Notes: generated by a model not told the origin, from the sequence alone. Positions 37,276 to 45,889 are shown, counted from the stretch's first letter. The stretch is 64,000 bases of DNA from CAVOJV01 sp963696325 (GCA_963696325.1 CAVOJV010000003.1:1-64000), one strand, 5' to 3'. Made by a program: numbers and translations.

Positions 37276-37563
37276 TCAGACGTGCTGGGGATGTTTGAGC
37301 GACGCCCGCATTGATGAGCCATTACCCGTTGCCTTACGTTTTCCGCTTGAGGAAGGATACCGGGTTGTCGCCGACAACCTGGTGCCACCGCGGGTACTCC
37401 ACAGATCGGTGACTTCCGCAATGGCCTTATCGGCGTTATCAAAACGAGCATCCGTATCCTCGCCGGATTCCGTTTCCCAATAATAACCGCGTTCATCATG
37501 GCGCAGATTAAGTGTCACTTGATCATGGTTAAGCGTGTTGGGATCGATGCCGAAATAGGTCAT
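37276..37563 (-). CDS. Small protein of unknown function
   Basis: 95 residues starting MTYFGIDPNTLNHDQVTLNLRH. The first 55 residues (DERGYYWETESGED, DNADKAIAEVTDLW) look like a compact folded domain. The last 40 residues (TRLSATTRYPSSSGKRKATG) look low-complexity and may be out of frame. No family recognised. It lies 45 bases downstream of the 59-residue small gene on the same strand, and they probably form an operon. Confidence 0.5.
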   Translation of the reverse strand: MTYFGIDPNTLNHDQVTLNLRHDERGYYWETESGEDTDARFDNADKAIAEVTDLWSTRGGTRLSATTRYPSSSGKRKATGNGSSMRASLKHPQHV

Positions 37564-37608
37564 AGCTAAATCTCCATGAGATTGATATTAGATATAAAAT
37601 TCTTTGCT

Positions 37609-37788
37609 TCAGCGCGAGTCTAACGCTTCCGGCCAACAGCGCTGGATTTCGCTCAACCACGCTTTGCGTAATCGCTGCCGCCTATCCTTCGATGCGCCAC
37701 TTAGCAAGGCCCGGTAGTATTCGTGAGAAGCTCGGGTAACGGCGCGTTCAGCAGCCGGTAATAAATCAATTTCATGGTTGGTCATCAT
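37609..37788 (-). CDS. 59-residue small basic protein
   Basis: Starts ATGATG with GGGAGG nine bases upstream, a good ribosome binding site. It reads MMTNHEIDLLPAAERAVTRA, then SHEYYRALLSGASKDRRQRL and RKAWLSEIQRCWPEALDSR, a helical basic peptide. No family recognised. The gap upstream (37789-38153) is gene-free and presumably carries the promoter. Coding is supported by the binding site, helix-like composition and a same-strand neighbour. Confidence 0.5.
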   Translation of the reverse strand: MMTNHEIDLLPAAERAVTRASHEYYRALLSGASKDRRQRLRKAWLSEIQRCWPEALDSR

Positions 37789-38153
37789 GTCTTTTCCTCC
37801 CGCCGTAAAGTCGCAGGGATAAAATGAGTCAAGTAAACAAGGGCAATTATCGAGCCATATTTAGGGGAACATTTATTCACTGTTTTGGTTGATGCTATTG
37901 TTGACAATCAGGCTTGCAAAACATTAGACAGCGCGAAATGCCAGGTAGTCACCACTCTCATTGTGAGTCGCTCAGAATATTCGCAGGTCTTCAGGTGCTC
38001 TTGCGCGTCAGCGCGGTAACCCGCCATGAACCAAGCTTGAAAATCGAGGATGTCTTAGAATTCAGCCCGACTGCTAGGCGCATTAGAGCCAATTCCGTCT
38101 CCGACGGCAAGCAGTTATGATAATTACCTGCCAATCCAGCAAACCTGAAGACC
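37789..38153. other. Gene-free 365-bp stretch
   Basis: Divergent spacer between the small minus-strand pair and the squalene/phytoene-synthase-like gene. It holds only weak short open frames with no binding sites. Promoters for both sides are expected here, but none is clear by eye. Confidence 0.5.
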
Positions 38154-39029
38154 ATGACTCCAGATGAATATTGTCAGGACAAGGCGGTTCCCAGCGGCTC
38201 CAACCTCCATTACAGCCTGTTATCTCTGCCAGATGAGCGCCGTCGGGTATTCATCGCCTTGTACGCTTTCCGTCGGGAAATCGTACGGATAATAGACGAA
38301 TGCCAGGAGGCCCAAATTGCCCGGACCAAACTCGATTGGTGGCGGGAAGAATTGCACCGGCTATTCAACGGCCAACCCCAACACCCCGTCTCGCAGGCGT
38401 TGGCTGTGCGGCTTGACCGGTACACGCTCGCTCAGGAGCGCTTTCGAGAGATGCTTGACGGCGTGGAAATGGACCTGCACTACGATGCCTATCCGAGTTT
38501 CAAGGAGCTGAGCCTATACTGTCAACGGGTAGGCAGCGCCGTCACTCTGCTGGGGACGGAAATATTGGGCTATGAGGATCGCCGGACCCCCCAATTTGCG
38601 AACAACCTGGGGATGGCCCTGCAACTGGTATGCATCCTGCGCAATGTGCGCAGGGACGCTCTGCAGGGGCGGTTCTACATCCCTGAGGACGAGTTGGAGC
38701 GCTTTGGGGTTGGTCACATCGACCTGTTGCGCTCGCAGACTTCCGAGCCAGTGCAGGCATTGTTCAGGTTCCAGGCTGAGCGTGTCAAGGAGCACCAGCA
38801 GCGGGCATTACAGCAGTTGCCGGCGCAGGACCGGTATGCCCAATGCAGCTATATTATTCTGGCTGAACTCGCCATGCGCCTGCTGGATGAGATTGCCGCC
38901 GATGGTTACCGGCTCCTGGAGCAGCGCATCGCGTTAACACCTTTACGCAAGTTTTGGATCGCCTGGCGGACCGAGCGCCACGAGCGGCGCGCTCACCAGC
39001 GACATCTGGCCGGCCATGACCTAAGCTAA
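38154..39029 (+). CDS. Squalene/phytoene synthase-family protein with altered active-site motifs
   Basis: 291 residues aligned in outline with HpnD (presqualene diphosphate synthase): MTPDEYCQDKA, SLPDERRRVFIALYAFRRE, VARTKLDWWREEL-like segment (IARTKLDWWREEL), MDLHYDAYPSFKELSLYCQRVGSAV, GRFYIPEDELERFGV. The first Asp-rich motif, usually CREVDDVVDE, reads RREIVRIIDE. The second, usually NIIRDVGEDA, reads CILRNVRRDA. Most magnesium-binding aspartates are therefore gone. No other hopanoid gene is adjacent. As in the mitochondrial relative NDUFAF6, the fold may serve a non-enzymatic role. Catalysis is unlikely but untested. Confidence 0.8.
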   Translation: MTPDEYCQDKAVPSGSNLHYSLLSLPDERRRVFIALYAFRREIVRIIDECQEAQIARTKLDWWREELHRLFNGQPQHPVSQALAVRLDRYTLAQERFREMLDGVEMDLHYDAYPSFKELSLYCQRVGSAVTLLGTEILGYEDRRTPQFANNLGMALQLVCILRNVRRDALQGRFYIPEDELERFGVGHIDLLRSQTSEPVQALFRFQAERVKEHQQRALQQLPAQDRYAQCSYIILAELAMRLLDEIAADGYRLLEQRIALTPLRKFWIAWRTERHERRAHQRHLAGHDLS

Positions 39030-39089
39030 AATAGCGTCCCGAAATCACGGGCGCGGTCACATTTGGAACCAGCAGCAGGAGTTGAATCC

Positions 39090-39869
39090 ATGAATAGCTA
39101 TACTGCACCTGCCGACCTGCTCAAAGACCGCATCATTCTGGTGACTGGTGCGGGGGATGGAATTGGCCGGGTGGCGGCGCGCCGCTTCGCCGCATTTGGC
39201 GCTACCGTTATTCTGCTCGGCCGAACCATCCGCAAGCTGGAGCAGGTCTATGATGAAATTGCCCAGGCCGGCCATCCGCAAGCCGCTATCTACCCAATGA
39301 ACCTGGAAGGCGCCTCGCCTAAGGATTACACCGATCTGGCCCATGTTTTGGAGACGGAGTTTGGCCGCTTGGATGGTCTGCTGCACAATGCCGCCACTTT
39401 AGGTGCGTTGACCCCGATCGTTCATCACGACATCGAACTCTGGTACAAGGTTTTGCAAGTCAATCTCAATGCCCCGTTCCTCCTTACCCAGGCGGTGCTA
39501 GGACCGTTGACCCGTTCACTCGATGCCTCCATTGTCTTCACGGCGGATACCGTAAGCGAGGAAGGGCGCGCCTACTGGGGCGCCTACGCAGTCGCCAAGG
39601 GCGGCGCCCAGACCCTGATGAAAATGCTGGCGAGCGAACTGGAAACGAACACCTCGGTGCGGGTGAACAGCATCGACCCCGGCAACGTTCGCAGCGGCCT
39701 GCGCCTTAAAGCCTATCCAGCGGGCAATCCCGAGGAGTGGATTGATCCTGAAACCATCATGGGAACCTACCTTTATCTGATGGGCCCTGACAGCCGTGGA
39801 ATAACAGGCCAGACGTTCAGTGTCACTACCGGCGCTGACTTGCCTGGGAAGCCAAAAACAGGTGGATAA
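39090..39869 (+). CDS. yciK: YciK-family short-chain oxidoreductase
   Basis: 259 residues from ATG 39090, with AGCAGGAG ten bases upstream. SDR features: VTGAGDGIGRVAARRFA, LHNAATLGALTPI (NNAG-type), VNLNAPFLLTQAVL, catalytic Ser in FTADTVSEEGRAYW, and YxxxK in YAVAKGG. PGNVRSGLRLKAYPA is typical of the E. coli YciK group, whose substrate is unknown. It follows the HpnD-like gene by 60 bases and overlaps the DUF4126 gene, forming a run of same-strand genes to hemJ. Confidence 0.88.
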   Translation: MNSYTAPADLLKDRIILVTGAGDGIGRVAARRFAAFGATVILLGRTIRKLEQVYDEIAQAGHPQAAIYPMNLEGASPKDYTDLAHVLETEFGRLDGLLHNAATLGALTPIVHHDIELWYKVLQVNLNAPFLLTQAVLGPLTRSLDASIVFTADTVSEEGRAYWGAYAVAKGGAQTLMKMLASELETNTSVRVNSIDPGNVRSGLRLKAYPAGNPEEWIDPETIMGTYLYLMGPDSRGITGQTFSVTTGADLPGKPKTGG

Positions 39870-40476
39870 CGTTACCAGCACCATCGCCCTGAGCATGGGC
39901 ACGGCCTGGGCTAGTGGGATCAACCTGTACGCCACCGTGTTCATGCTCGGTTATCTGAACCTGACCGGCGATATCATGCTGCCCCCACATTTACAGGTGC
40001 TGAGCAATCCGCTGGTGTTGGCGGCCGCCGCTCTGATGTACTGTGTGGAGTTCTTCGCCGATAAAATTCCCGGCGTGGATACGGGTTGGGATACCATCCA
40101 CACCTTTATCCGCATCCCCGCTGGCGCTGTCCTGGCAGCTCAGGCGGTCGGCGATATCAGTCCCGCCGCGGAACTCGCCGCCGCGCTCCTGGGTGGTGCC
40201 CTGGCCGCCACGACCCACGCCACCAAAGCCGGCAGCCGCATACTGATCAATGCGTCGCCCGAGCCATTCACTAATTGGGGCGCATCGCTCTCCGAGGATT
40301 TGCTGGTGATCGGCGGTCTATGGACGGCCCTCCACTATCCACTGCTGTTTTTGGCTGCTTTGATGGTATTCATCCTGCTCATGGTGTGGGCACTGCCCAG
40401 GCTGTGGCGCGCCATCGGCCACGTGCTGTCCTTTATCGGCCGCCTGTTTACCGGAAGACCGCCAACGCCGCCATGA
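39862..40476 (+). CDS. DUF4126-domain membrane protein
   Basis: About 204 residues if translated from GTG 39862 (VDNVTSTIALSMGTAWASGINLYATV). It has four or five transmembrane segments and the DUF4126 pattern ASGINLYATVFMLGYLN, VEFFADKIPGVDTGWDTIHTFIRIPAGAVLA and THATKAGSRILINASPEPFTNW. Function unknown. The start overlaps the end of yciK and the stop overlaps the next gene (ATGA at 40473), so it is translationally coupled on both sides. Confidence 0.82.
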   Translation: MDNVTSTIALSMGTAWASGINLYATVFMLGYLNLTGDIMLPPHLQVLSNPLVLAAAALMYCVEFFADKIPGVDTGWDTIHTFIRIPAGAVLAAQAVGDISPAAELAAALLGGALAATTHATKAGSRILINASPEPFTNWGASLSEDLLVIGGLWTALHYPLLFLAALMVFILLMVWALPRLWRAIGHVLSFIGRLFTGRPPTPP

Positions 40477-40970
40477 AGTCTAGGCAGGCCCTTAGTGCTA
40501 GCGCGCTGCTATTTTTGGCGGCTGTTGGCGCTGCCGTTTGGCTCACACGGGCTGCAGACGATGCCGCGCCGTCCCTCGTACTGCAGACCCTGGACGGCCG
40601 CACCCTGCATCTGGAACAGTTGCGCGGCAAACCCTTGCTGGTGACTTTTTGGGCCACTACCTGCCAGAGTTGCGTTAAGGAAATACCGCATCTTGCGGAG
40701 CTTTACCAGGCATTGCATCCGCGAGGCCTGGAAGTTATCGGTATCGCCATGGCCTATGACCCGCCCAGCTTCGTGCTGGACACGATCAAGCAGCGGCAAA
40801 TTCCTTATCCCATCGCCCTGGATCTGGATTCCGCAGCCGCCAGATCCTTTGGCGATGTTAAACTCACTCCCTCCTCGTTCCTGATCTCCCCGGAAGGGCG
40901 CATCGTGCAACGCTATGTAGGCACCATGGACATGCAGCGACTGTACGGAATGGTCCAACGAATGCTCTAG
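40473..40970 (+). CDS. TlpA-like membrane-anchored thioredoxin
   Basis: 165 residues. N-terminal anchor or signal (ALSASALLFLAAVGAAVWL), then a thioredoxin fold: LVTFWATTCQSCVKEIPHLAELY with the CxxC pair CQSC, VIGIAMAYDPPSFVL, and cis-Pro region KLTPSSFLISPEGRIV (TPS). A periplasmic disulfide reductase or redox relay of the TlpA/ResA type. Coupled to the DUF4126 gene upstream. hemJ follows 65 bases later, so a link to haem or cytochrome maturation is possible but unproven. Confidence 0.9.
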   Translation: MKSRQALSASALLFLAAVGAAVWLTRAADDAAPSLVLQTLDGRTLHLEQLRGKPLLVTFWATTCQSCVKEIPHLAELYQALHPRGLEVIGIAMAYDPPSFVLDTIKQRQIPYPIALDLDSAAARSFGDVKLTPSSFLISPEGRIVQRYVGTMDMQRLYGMVQRML

Positions 40971-41035
40971 ATTTTCCAAGCCATCCCCCCGGCTTAGTCT
41001 CCGTGTCGCCGGGCCAACCAATGCCGAGGTTTTCC

Positions 41036-41467
41036 ATGTCTCCCCTGCTGCTGAAAGCCCTCCATCTGATTTTCATGGTCACCTGGTTCGCTGGGCTCTT
41101 CTATCTGCCGCGCCTGTATGTCTATCACGCCATGAGCGAAGATGCCGTTAGCCTGGAACGCTTCAAAGTCATGGAACGCAAGCTGTTCTATGGCATCATG
41201 ACGCCCAGCGCCATTTTCACCCTGCTGTTTGGCGTGTGGATGCTGATGGACTATGCGTGGGCCGCTTATGGAAGCATGGGCTGGCTGCATATCAAACTGC
41301 TGCTGATCGTGCTGTTGGTGGCTTATCACCTCTGGTGCGGAAGACTATTGTTGGATTTCAAGCATGACCGCAATCGTTACAGCCATGCATGGTATCGCTG
41401 GTTTAACGAAGTTCCGGTGGTGTTGTTAATCACCATCGTTCTGCTGGCCAGCCTGAAACCTTTCTGA
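41036..41467 (+). CDS. hemJ: Protoporphyrinogen IX oxidase HemJ
   Basis: 143 residues, normal for HemJ, with four transmembrane helices. Conserved residues are visible in LKALHLIFMVTWFAGLFYLPRLYVYH (His and Arg in helix I region), MERKLFYGIMTPSAIFTLLFG and WLHIKLLLIVLLVAYH. HemJ oxidises protoporphyrinogen IX to protoporphyrin IX in haem synthesis, replacing HemG/HemY. The ATG at 41036 gives the standard N-terminus; an upstream ATG at 41021 is also open. Confidence 0.93.
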   Translation: MSPLLLKALHLIFMVTWFAGLFYLPRLYVYHAMSEDAVSLERFKVMERKLFYGIMTPSAIFTLLFGVWMLMDYAWAAYGSMGWLHIKLLLIVLLVAYHLWCGRLLLDFKHDRNRYSHAWYRWFNEVPVVLLITIVLLASLKPF

Positions 41468-41629
41468 GCCCAAATCATCTTGCCCAATAAGCCAACTCTA
41501 ACGGATGACGAACCAATAGTATTTGGCTATCTGATTAATTTTTACAATCAATTGGATCAATTGAGTGGGTATTGTTATGCTTAATGTCACTAGTCAATAA
41601 CGATGACCCTTTAGTGAAGGAGAACAGCC

Positions 41630-42106
41630 ATGAGCACAACCATCGACATCGGTATCAGCGAAGATCTGCGCAAGGAAATCGGCGACGGACTTGCCCGCCT
41701 GCTGGCGGACACCTACACGCTTTATGTGAAGACCCATAATTTCCACTGGAATGTAACCGGGCCTTTGTTCAATTCACTGCATCTCATGTTCGAGGCTCAG
41801 TACACCGAACTGGCTTTGGCCGTGGACCTCATTGCCGAGCGCATCCGGGCGTTGGGGTTTCCAGCGCCGGGCAGCTACGCCCAGTTCGCGAAACTGACCA
41901 GTATCAAGGAAGAAGCCAGCGTGCCCTCGGCCGAAGCGATGATCAAGCAACTCGTTCACGATCAGGAAACCGTGGTACGCACCGCCCGCTCCATCTTCCC
42001 GGTGGTCGACAAAGCCAATGACGAACCGACCGCCGACCTCCTGACCCAGCGGATGCAGATCCACGAGAAGACCGCCTGGATGCTGCGCAGCCAGCTTGAC
42101 GAGTAA
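41630..42106 (+). CDS. dps: Dps/ferritin-like DNA-protection protein
   Basis: 158 residues. Four-helix ferritin fold with the inter-subunit ferroxidase site typical of Dps: THNFHWNVTGPLFNSLHLMFEAQYTEL (His, His/Asp/Glu ligands) and VDLIAERIRALG. It oxidises iron with hydrogen peroxide and stores it, protecting DNA. GAAGGAGAA binding site before ATG. Stand-alone gene; an intron remnant begins directly after its stop. Confidence 0.93.
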   Translation: MSTTIDIGISEDLRKEIGDGLARLLADTYTLYVKTHNFHWNVTGPLFNSLHLMFEAQYTELALAVDLIAERIRALGFPAPGSYAQFAKLTSIKEEASVPSAEAMIKQLVHDQETVVRTARSIFPVVDKANDEPTADLLTQRMQIHEKTAWMLRSQLDE

Positions 42107-42109
42107 GAT

Positions 42110-42725
42110 ACCCAGCGGGCGTTTCTTGCCGTTGCTTTTCGGGATGTGAACTCGCCGTAGCGGCACGGGACGCTAGCCTCGGTGTCGCAGCGTGTTCACG
42201 GCCTGTGCGTTCTCCTCCGGGGTGTCCCAGATCCTTCCATCGATCCCCGGGGTCTGTTTGCCTGGATTGTCGGTCACTCGTTTCACGGCCATCAGGCGGC
42301 CGCTGAACGAGCGATTCAGCAAATATTACATGGCGTTCACCTGGCCCCGTTGGCCTTCTTGTAACGCCTTTACGATACGCGCCTGGAGCCGACGCACATT
42401 GCGGCGGATGCTTCGCCAGTCATGGCAGGCCAACTCACCAGAGGGTGGGAGACCGCACCAGTGGTCATTGCCGCCGTCAGCTACCTTGTCTCCTCAATCG
42501 GTTTGCCACGTTCTCTCGTAACGAAAGAGCCGATGGAAGTCAGCCCGCGTGCGCGTGGGGTGATGGTGCTGCCGGCGCAACCCCTTTCCGCTCCCTTACA
42601 GCGCGGCCTTCGCTTTTTCCATCCTCCCTGACCCGACGCGCCATGGGCTTGCCTTGCGGCTCGCTGTCCCCAACCGGTAGAGCGCCGGACTTACCACGTT
42701 TCGCAGTGGCGCCACTCCCTAAAGT
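42110..42725 (-). pseudogene. Group II intron remnant: domain I RNA plus reverse transcriptase N-terminus
   Basis: On the minus strand, from about 42705 to 42500, the sequence CGTGGTAAGTCCGGCGC, AGCGAGCCGCAAGGCAAGCCC and GAGAACGTGGCAAACCGATTG matches the ribozyme domain I to intron-ORF leader of bacterial group II introns. Then follow reverse transcriptase fragments: CHDWRSIRRNVRRLQARIVKALQEGQRG, FSGRLMAVKRVTDNPGKQTPGIDG and PVPLRRVHIPKSNGKKRPLGI. Two in-frame stops and a frameshift are present. Everything after the first finger motif is missing; the fragment ends within four bases of the dps stop. Confidence 0.8.
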
Positions 42726-42740
42726 GGCGCCACTCCCTAA
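42705..42740. repeat. 18-bp tandem duplication containing a palindrome
   Basis: AGTGGCGCCACTCCCTAA occurs twice, at 42705-42722 and 42723-42740. The first 12 bases of each unit are a perfect palindrome. It lies at the 5' edge of the intron remnant, close to the ISAs1 left end. Confidence 0.9.
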
Positions 42741-42768
42741 AAGAGTTAGGTTCTACCTGTCCGCCGGA

Positions 42769-43956
42769 CAGGGCTGTTCAATACTTCTCAAGTAGTTCAT
42801 TCTAGCGTCTTTTCAGACAATAGGATGCACTGATGCTATTACCGACCTTTCTCGCCGCGATTCCCGATCACCGCAGTCCCCAAGGTCGGTTGTATGACTT
42901 GGAGCACCTGCTGTTGTTCAGCATTCTAGCGATCCTGTCGGACGCCACGTCGTACCGCAAGATCCAACGGTTCATCGCGCGGCCAGGCTGTCGCAACTGA
43001 ACGCGCTCTGCGGGTTGCGCTGGAAGCGGGCACCGGCCCACACGGCGATCCGCGACACCCTGCAGGGGTTGAACCCGGCCGACGTCGAGGCGGCCTTTCG
43101 GGGTCACGCGGCGGTGCTGGACGGACCGCGCGACGGGTTGACCGCCGTTGCGCTGGATGGCAAAACCTTGCGTGGCAGTGTCGACCGGTTCCAGGATCAG
43201 AAGGCCCTCCAAGTCCTCAGCGCCCTGACCACGGATCGGACGTTGATCCTGGGGCATGTGCTGATCGGCACTGCGGGCAAGTCCCATGAAATTCCGGCGG
43301 CCCAGCAACTCACTCACCAACTCGGCCTGTCCGGGCGGCTGTTCACCCTGGATGCGCTGTACTGCCAAAAAAACGGTTGAATCCATCATCGCCACCGGCG
43401 CCCACCTGATGGTGCAAGTGAAAGCCAACCAGCCCCCGTTGTTCAAGCACCTGACCGAGACGTATCCGGCGCAACTGCCGCAGGACCAGCACTACACCCA
43501 CGAGATCGGTCAGCATAACCGGATCGGGCGGCGCTTGACCCGGACCTGGAACCTGTCGCTCGATACCGGTATCGAGGATTGGCACGATCACTTTTGCACC
43601 TTGGTCGAAATCCAGCGCCACACCGAGGGGTTTGATCCCCGTAAAAAAGACTGGGTACCCCGTCAAGAAACCGCCTACTCCGTGTCCACCGTGACCCTAT
43701 CGGCGGCTGACGCCGCCCAAGCCGTCCGTGCCCACTGGGGCATCGAGAACCGTCTCCACTATGTCCGAGATGTCACCTTGGGCGAGTATGCCAGCCGCAT
43801 CCGTCGTAACCCCGGCCTCTTCGCCTTGCTGCGCAGCTTCGCCGTCAACCTGCTGCGCTCCAACGGGGTCACCAATATCAGCCTTGGCTCATACGACAAT
43901 GCCCTTAACTTCAACCGGCTGCTGGCCTACCAAGGACTCTAGCGTTGAACAGCCCT
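42769..43956 (+). mobile_element. ISAs1-family insertion sequence, 1188 bp
   Basis: Bounded by 13-base inverted repeats: CAGGGCTGTTCAA at 42769-42781 and TTGAACAGCCCTG at 43944-43956. Inside is one ISAs1-type transposase in three frame pieces. No clear target duplication is seen in the flanks, so the element may have recombined after insertion. It truncates the DNA methyltransferase gene on its right. Confidence 0.88.
42833..43942 (+). pseudogene. ISAs1-family DDE transposase, two frameshifts
   Basis: Starts MLLPTFLAAIPDHRSPQGRLYDLEHLLLFSILAIL. The frame shifts near 42985, then reads LSQLNALCGLRWKRAPAHTAIRDTLQGL and TAVALDGKTLRGSVD (first catalytic Asp). A second shift at the A7 run (43367-43373) follows LFTLDALYCQKK, after which TVESIIATGAHLMVQVKANQP and ARAHWGIENRLHYVRDVTLGEYASRIR-like sequence (RAHWGIENRLHYVRDVTLGE, catalytic Glu) complete it. 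All catalytic motifs are preserved across the frames. The second shift lies at a slippery A-run, so either an indel or ribosomal slippage could be involved. Confidence 0.82.
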
Positions 43957-44623
43957 GGAGCAGTTGGCGTACGTCGCTGCTAGGGAAGGGATTGTTGGAA
44001 ACTCCGTTCCGAAGCTGACTTCAGAGGTAGAGCTTTCAATACTGTCGAAACTCTCCAGCGTGCCCATGACGGTTGGTGGAAGATCGGTGCGATCGGGACC
44101 GTACTCGATCAATTTTTCAGGGAAGGTTGGTTACTTCTTGCAGGTAGTCGGTTTTCAGCCTCGCGTCGTAGATGGAAATGGAAATCTTCGTCCTCCGAGT
44201 GAATTCAAGACCTTGGTATTCAATACCTCCTCCCAGTCGTCAGCGGCACTTGCTCTCCTAAACTCGAGTCTGTTTTACTGGTTCATGACAGTTTTCTCTG
44301 GTTGTCGCCACCTTAACAAGAGAGAAGTTGACGCCATGCCGTTTCCGGATGTCTTGCACTCGGACGCAGATCTGGTGGAGTGACTTAAACAGCACTCCAA
44401 TGATCAGATGAAGAACCTGCGCGTTAAAGCGGACACCAGAACGATGCGGTTCCGGCATGATCGCTTGGAAATCGCATGTCTTGTTCCAAAGCGCAGCAAG
44501 CGGTTCATTGACACAATCGATCTGAACGTTGCCAACGGATTCAGGCTTACCCCCGACGAAACCGACTTCATCATCGACTACGACGTCAAGTACCGTATGA
44601 GCGGTGCAGAAGACGAAGCATGA
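43957..44623 (+). pseudogene. C-terminal remnant of a restriction-associated DNA methyltransferase
   Basis: Coding resumes immediately at the IS end: YFLQVVGFQPRVVDG, LALLNSSLFYWFMTVFSGCRHLNKREVDAMPFP, the target-recognition tail of Eco57I/type IIG-like methyltransferases. A TGA at 44381-44383 interrupts the frame (DADLVE-stop-LKQHSNDQM). The same frame goes on to CLVPKRSKRFIDTIDL and LTPDETDFIIDYDVKYRM, the standard end of this family. The catalytic half was lost at the ISAs1 insertion. Overlaps the DUF4258 start by 4 bases. Confidence 0.7.
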
Positions 44624-44931
44624 AGCTGCTTGCCGTGCTGCGCACCCAACTGGCCGCTGGCGAGTTCGAGTTCACACAACATGCGTTGAAGCGCGTGTTG
44701 GAACGCAATATCAGCAACGCGGAAATCTGCGAGGCGGACACGCGGGCGGTCGCCATCGAGGACTACCCGACCGACAAGTATGGCCCCAGTTGCCTGATGC
44801 TCGGCTTCACCATCGCGATCCGCCCGCTGCATAATCAGGTGTCCCGGCAGGCGGGGCCTCGGCTCAAAATCATCAGGCTCTATGAACCCGACCCTGCGGA
44901 ATGGGTCGATTTCGTCGTAAGGAGGAAGTAA
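44620..44931 (+). CDS. DUF4258 protein, probable toxin of a toxin-antitoxin pair
   Basis: 103 residues: FEFTQHALKRVLERNISNAEICEA, VAIEDYPTDKYGPSCLMLGF, LHNQVSR and IIRLYEPDPAEWVDF. This matches DUF4258, a small RelE/MqsR-like fold. The next gene, two bases downstream, encodes a YgiT-type zinc-finger protein, the usual antitoxin partner. ATGA overlap with the methyltransferase remnant upstream shows past coupling to a restriction operon. Toxin activity is inferred from pairing. Confidence 0.78.
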   Translation: MKLLAVLRTQLAAGEFEFTQHALKRVLERNISNAEICEADTRAVAIEDYPTDKYGPSCLMLGFTIAIRPLHNQVSRQAGPRLKIIRLYEPDPAEWVDFVVRRK

Positions 44932-44933
44932 TC

Positions 44934-45161
44934 ATGTCCAAGTGCGAAGTCTGCGGCGGCCGCGAGTTCCGTCGCGAGGAAGTGGAAGAGGTCTTCCGTG
45001 TCGATGGGCGCTATGTGCTGGTCGAGCACATCCCGGCGACGGTCTGCGTTCAGTGCGGCGAGAAGACCTTCGACCCGGAAACGGCGGAGGTCATCCTGCG
45101 GCGACTGCATGGCGAGCGCAAGCCGCAGCGGTCGGTGGAGATGGAAGTCTTTGCCTACTGA
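44934..45161 (+). CDS. YgiT-type zinc-finger protein, probable antitoxin
   Basis: 75 residues starting MSKCEVCGGREFRREEVEEV, with CxxC (CEVC) and a second CxxC (CVQCGEKTF) forming one zinc site. This is the N-terminal half of MqsA/YgiT without the helix-turn-helix domain. AAGGAGG lies eight bases before the ATG. Two bases after the DUF4258 gene, a classical toxin-first arrangement. The short form may need another protein to bind DNA. Confidence 0.82.
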   Translation: MSKCEVCGGREFRREEVEEVFRVDGRYVLVEHIPATVCVQCGEKTFDPETAEVILRRLHGERKPQRSVEMEVFAY

Positions 45162-45382
45162 TTGTAGACGAGAAGTGGCTGTGCGTGATCCGGGCAAGCG
45201 CCACACGGCCTATCGAAAACCTGTGCCGGGCAGCGATGCCGAAACGGTGACTTCATTATCCTTGCCGCTGGATAATGGGCCAGAGTGATGAAAATAAGCA
45301 TTGATAAACAATCTGTTGGGCTCATTTCCATTATCCCGGGCGGCCTGCTGGAAGCTTCGGCTGTACGGAGTGGGCGCGAACC
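45162..45382. other. 221-bp spacer
   Basis: Holds no recognised gene. A TTATCCTTGCCGCTGGATAA inverted repeat is visible at about 45256-45275, perhaps an operator or weak hairpin. Confidence 0.35.
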
Positions 45383-45889
45383 TTGAAGGCGACGCGGATT
45401 ACCGTCCCGGAGCGGGCAAGCCGGTGCCTGCACGGCCCCGGGCAAGCCACAATTGACGCCGTGGGCAACCTTGCCCTGCTCGACGAACCGCTACTTGGCC
45501 TGCTCGCTTCCCGCGAATGCCCCGGTCGTGTCCTGCTGGAGACCCTCGACCGCGTGCCGGAGTGGGTCAAAGCTGGTCGGGTCATCCTCAGCGGTTTTCA
45601 CTCGCCGCTGGAACAGCAGGTGCTGCGCTCGGCGTTACGCCACGGACGCGTGGTGAAAGTGCTGGCGCGCGGTCTGACGGACTGCCGCCCGCTACTGGAA
45701 GAACGAGAATCGCTCACGACCGGCCGCATGCTGCTTCTTTCCGCTTGTCCGCCGAAAGAGCGCCGCACCACCCGCGCCAGCGCGATCGCACGCAACCGGT
45801 TAGTCATCGCGCTGGCAACGGACATCGTGGTGCCCCATGTCGCTGCTGGTAGTCCGCTTGCCGCATTGCTTGCTGAGATAAAACCATGA
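45383..45889 (+). CDS. Short DprA-like (Rossmann/SMF-type) protein
   Basis: 168 residues, with TTG as the apparent start (no ATG is available before the conserved part). ILSGFHSPLEQQVLRSALRHGRVVKVLARGL and LLSACPPKERRTTRASAIARNRLVIALATDIVVPHVAAGSPLA match the Rossmann-like core of DNA-processing protein A. It lacks the N- and C-terminal domains of true DprA. ATGA overlap with the YhcG-type nuclease gene. This short DprA-like plus PDDEXK pairing, beside restriction genes, suggests a defence role rather than transformation (inference). Confidence 0.72.
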   Translation: MKATRITVPERASRCLHGPGQATIDAVGNLALLDEPLLGLLASRECPGRVLLETLDRVPEWVKAGRVILSGFHSPLEQQVLRSALRHGRVVKVLARGLTDCRPLLEERESLTTGRMLLLSACPPKERRTTRASAIARNRLVIALATDIVVPHVAAGSPLAALLAEIKP

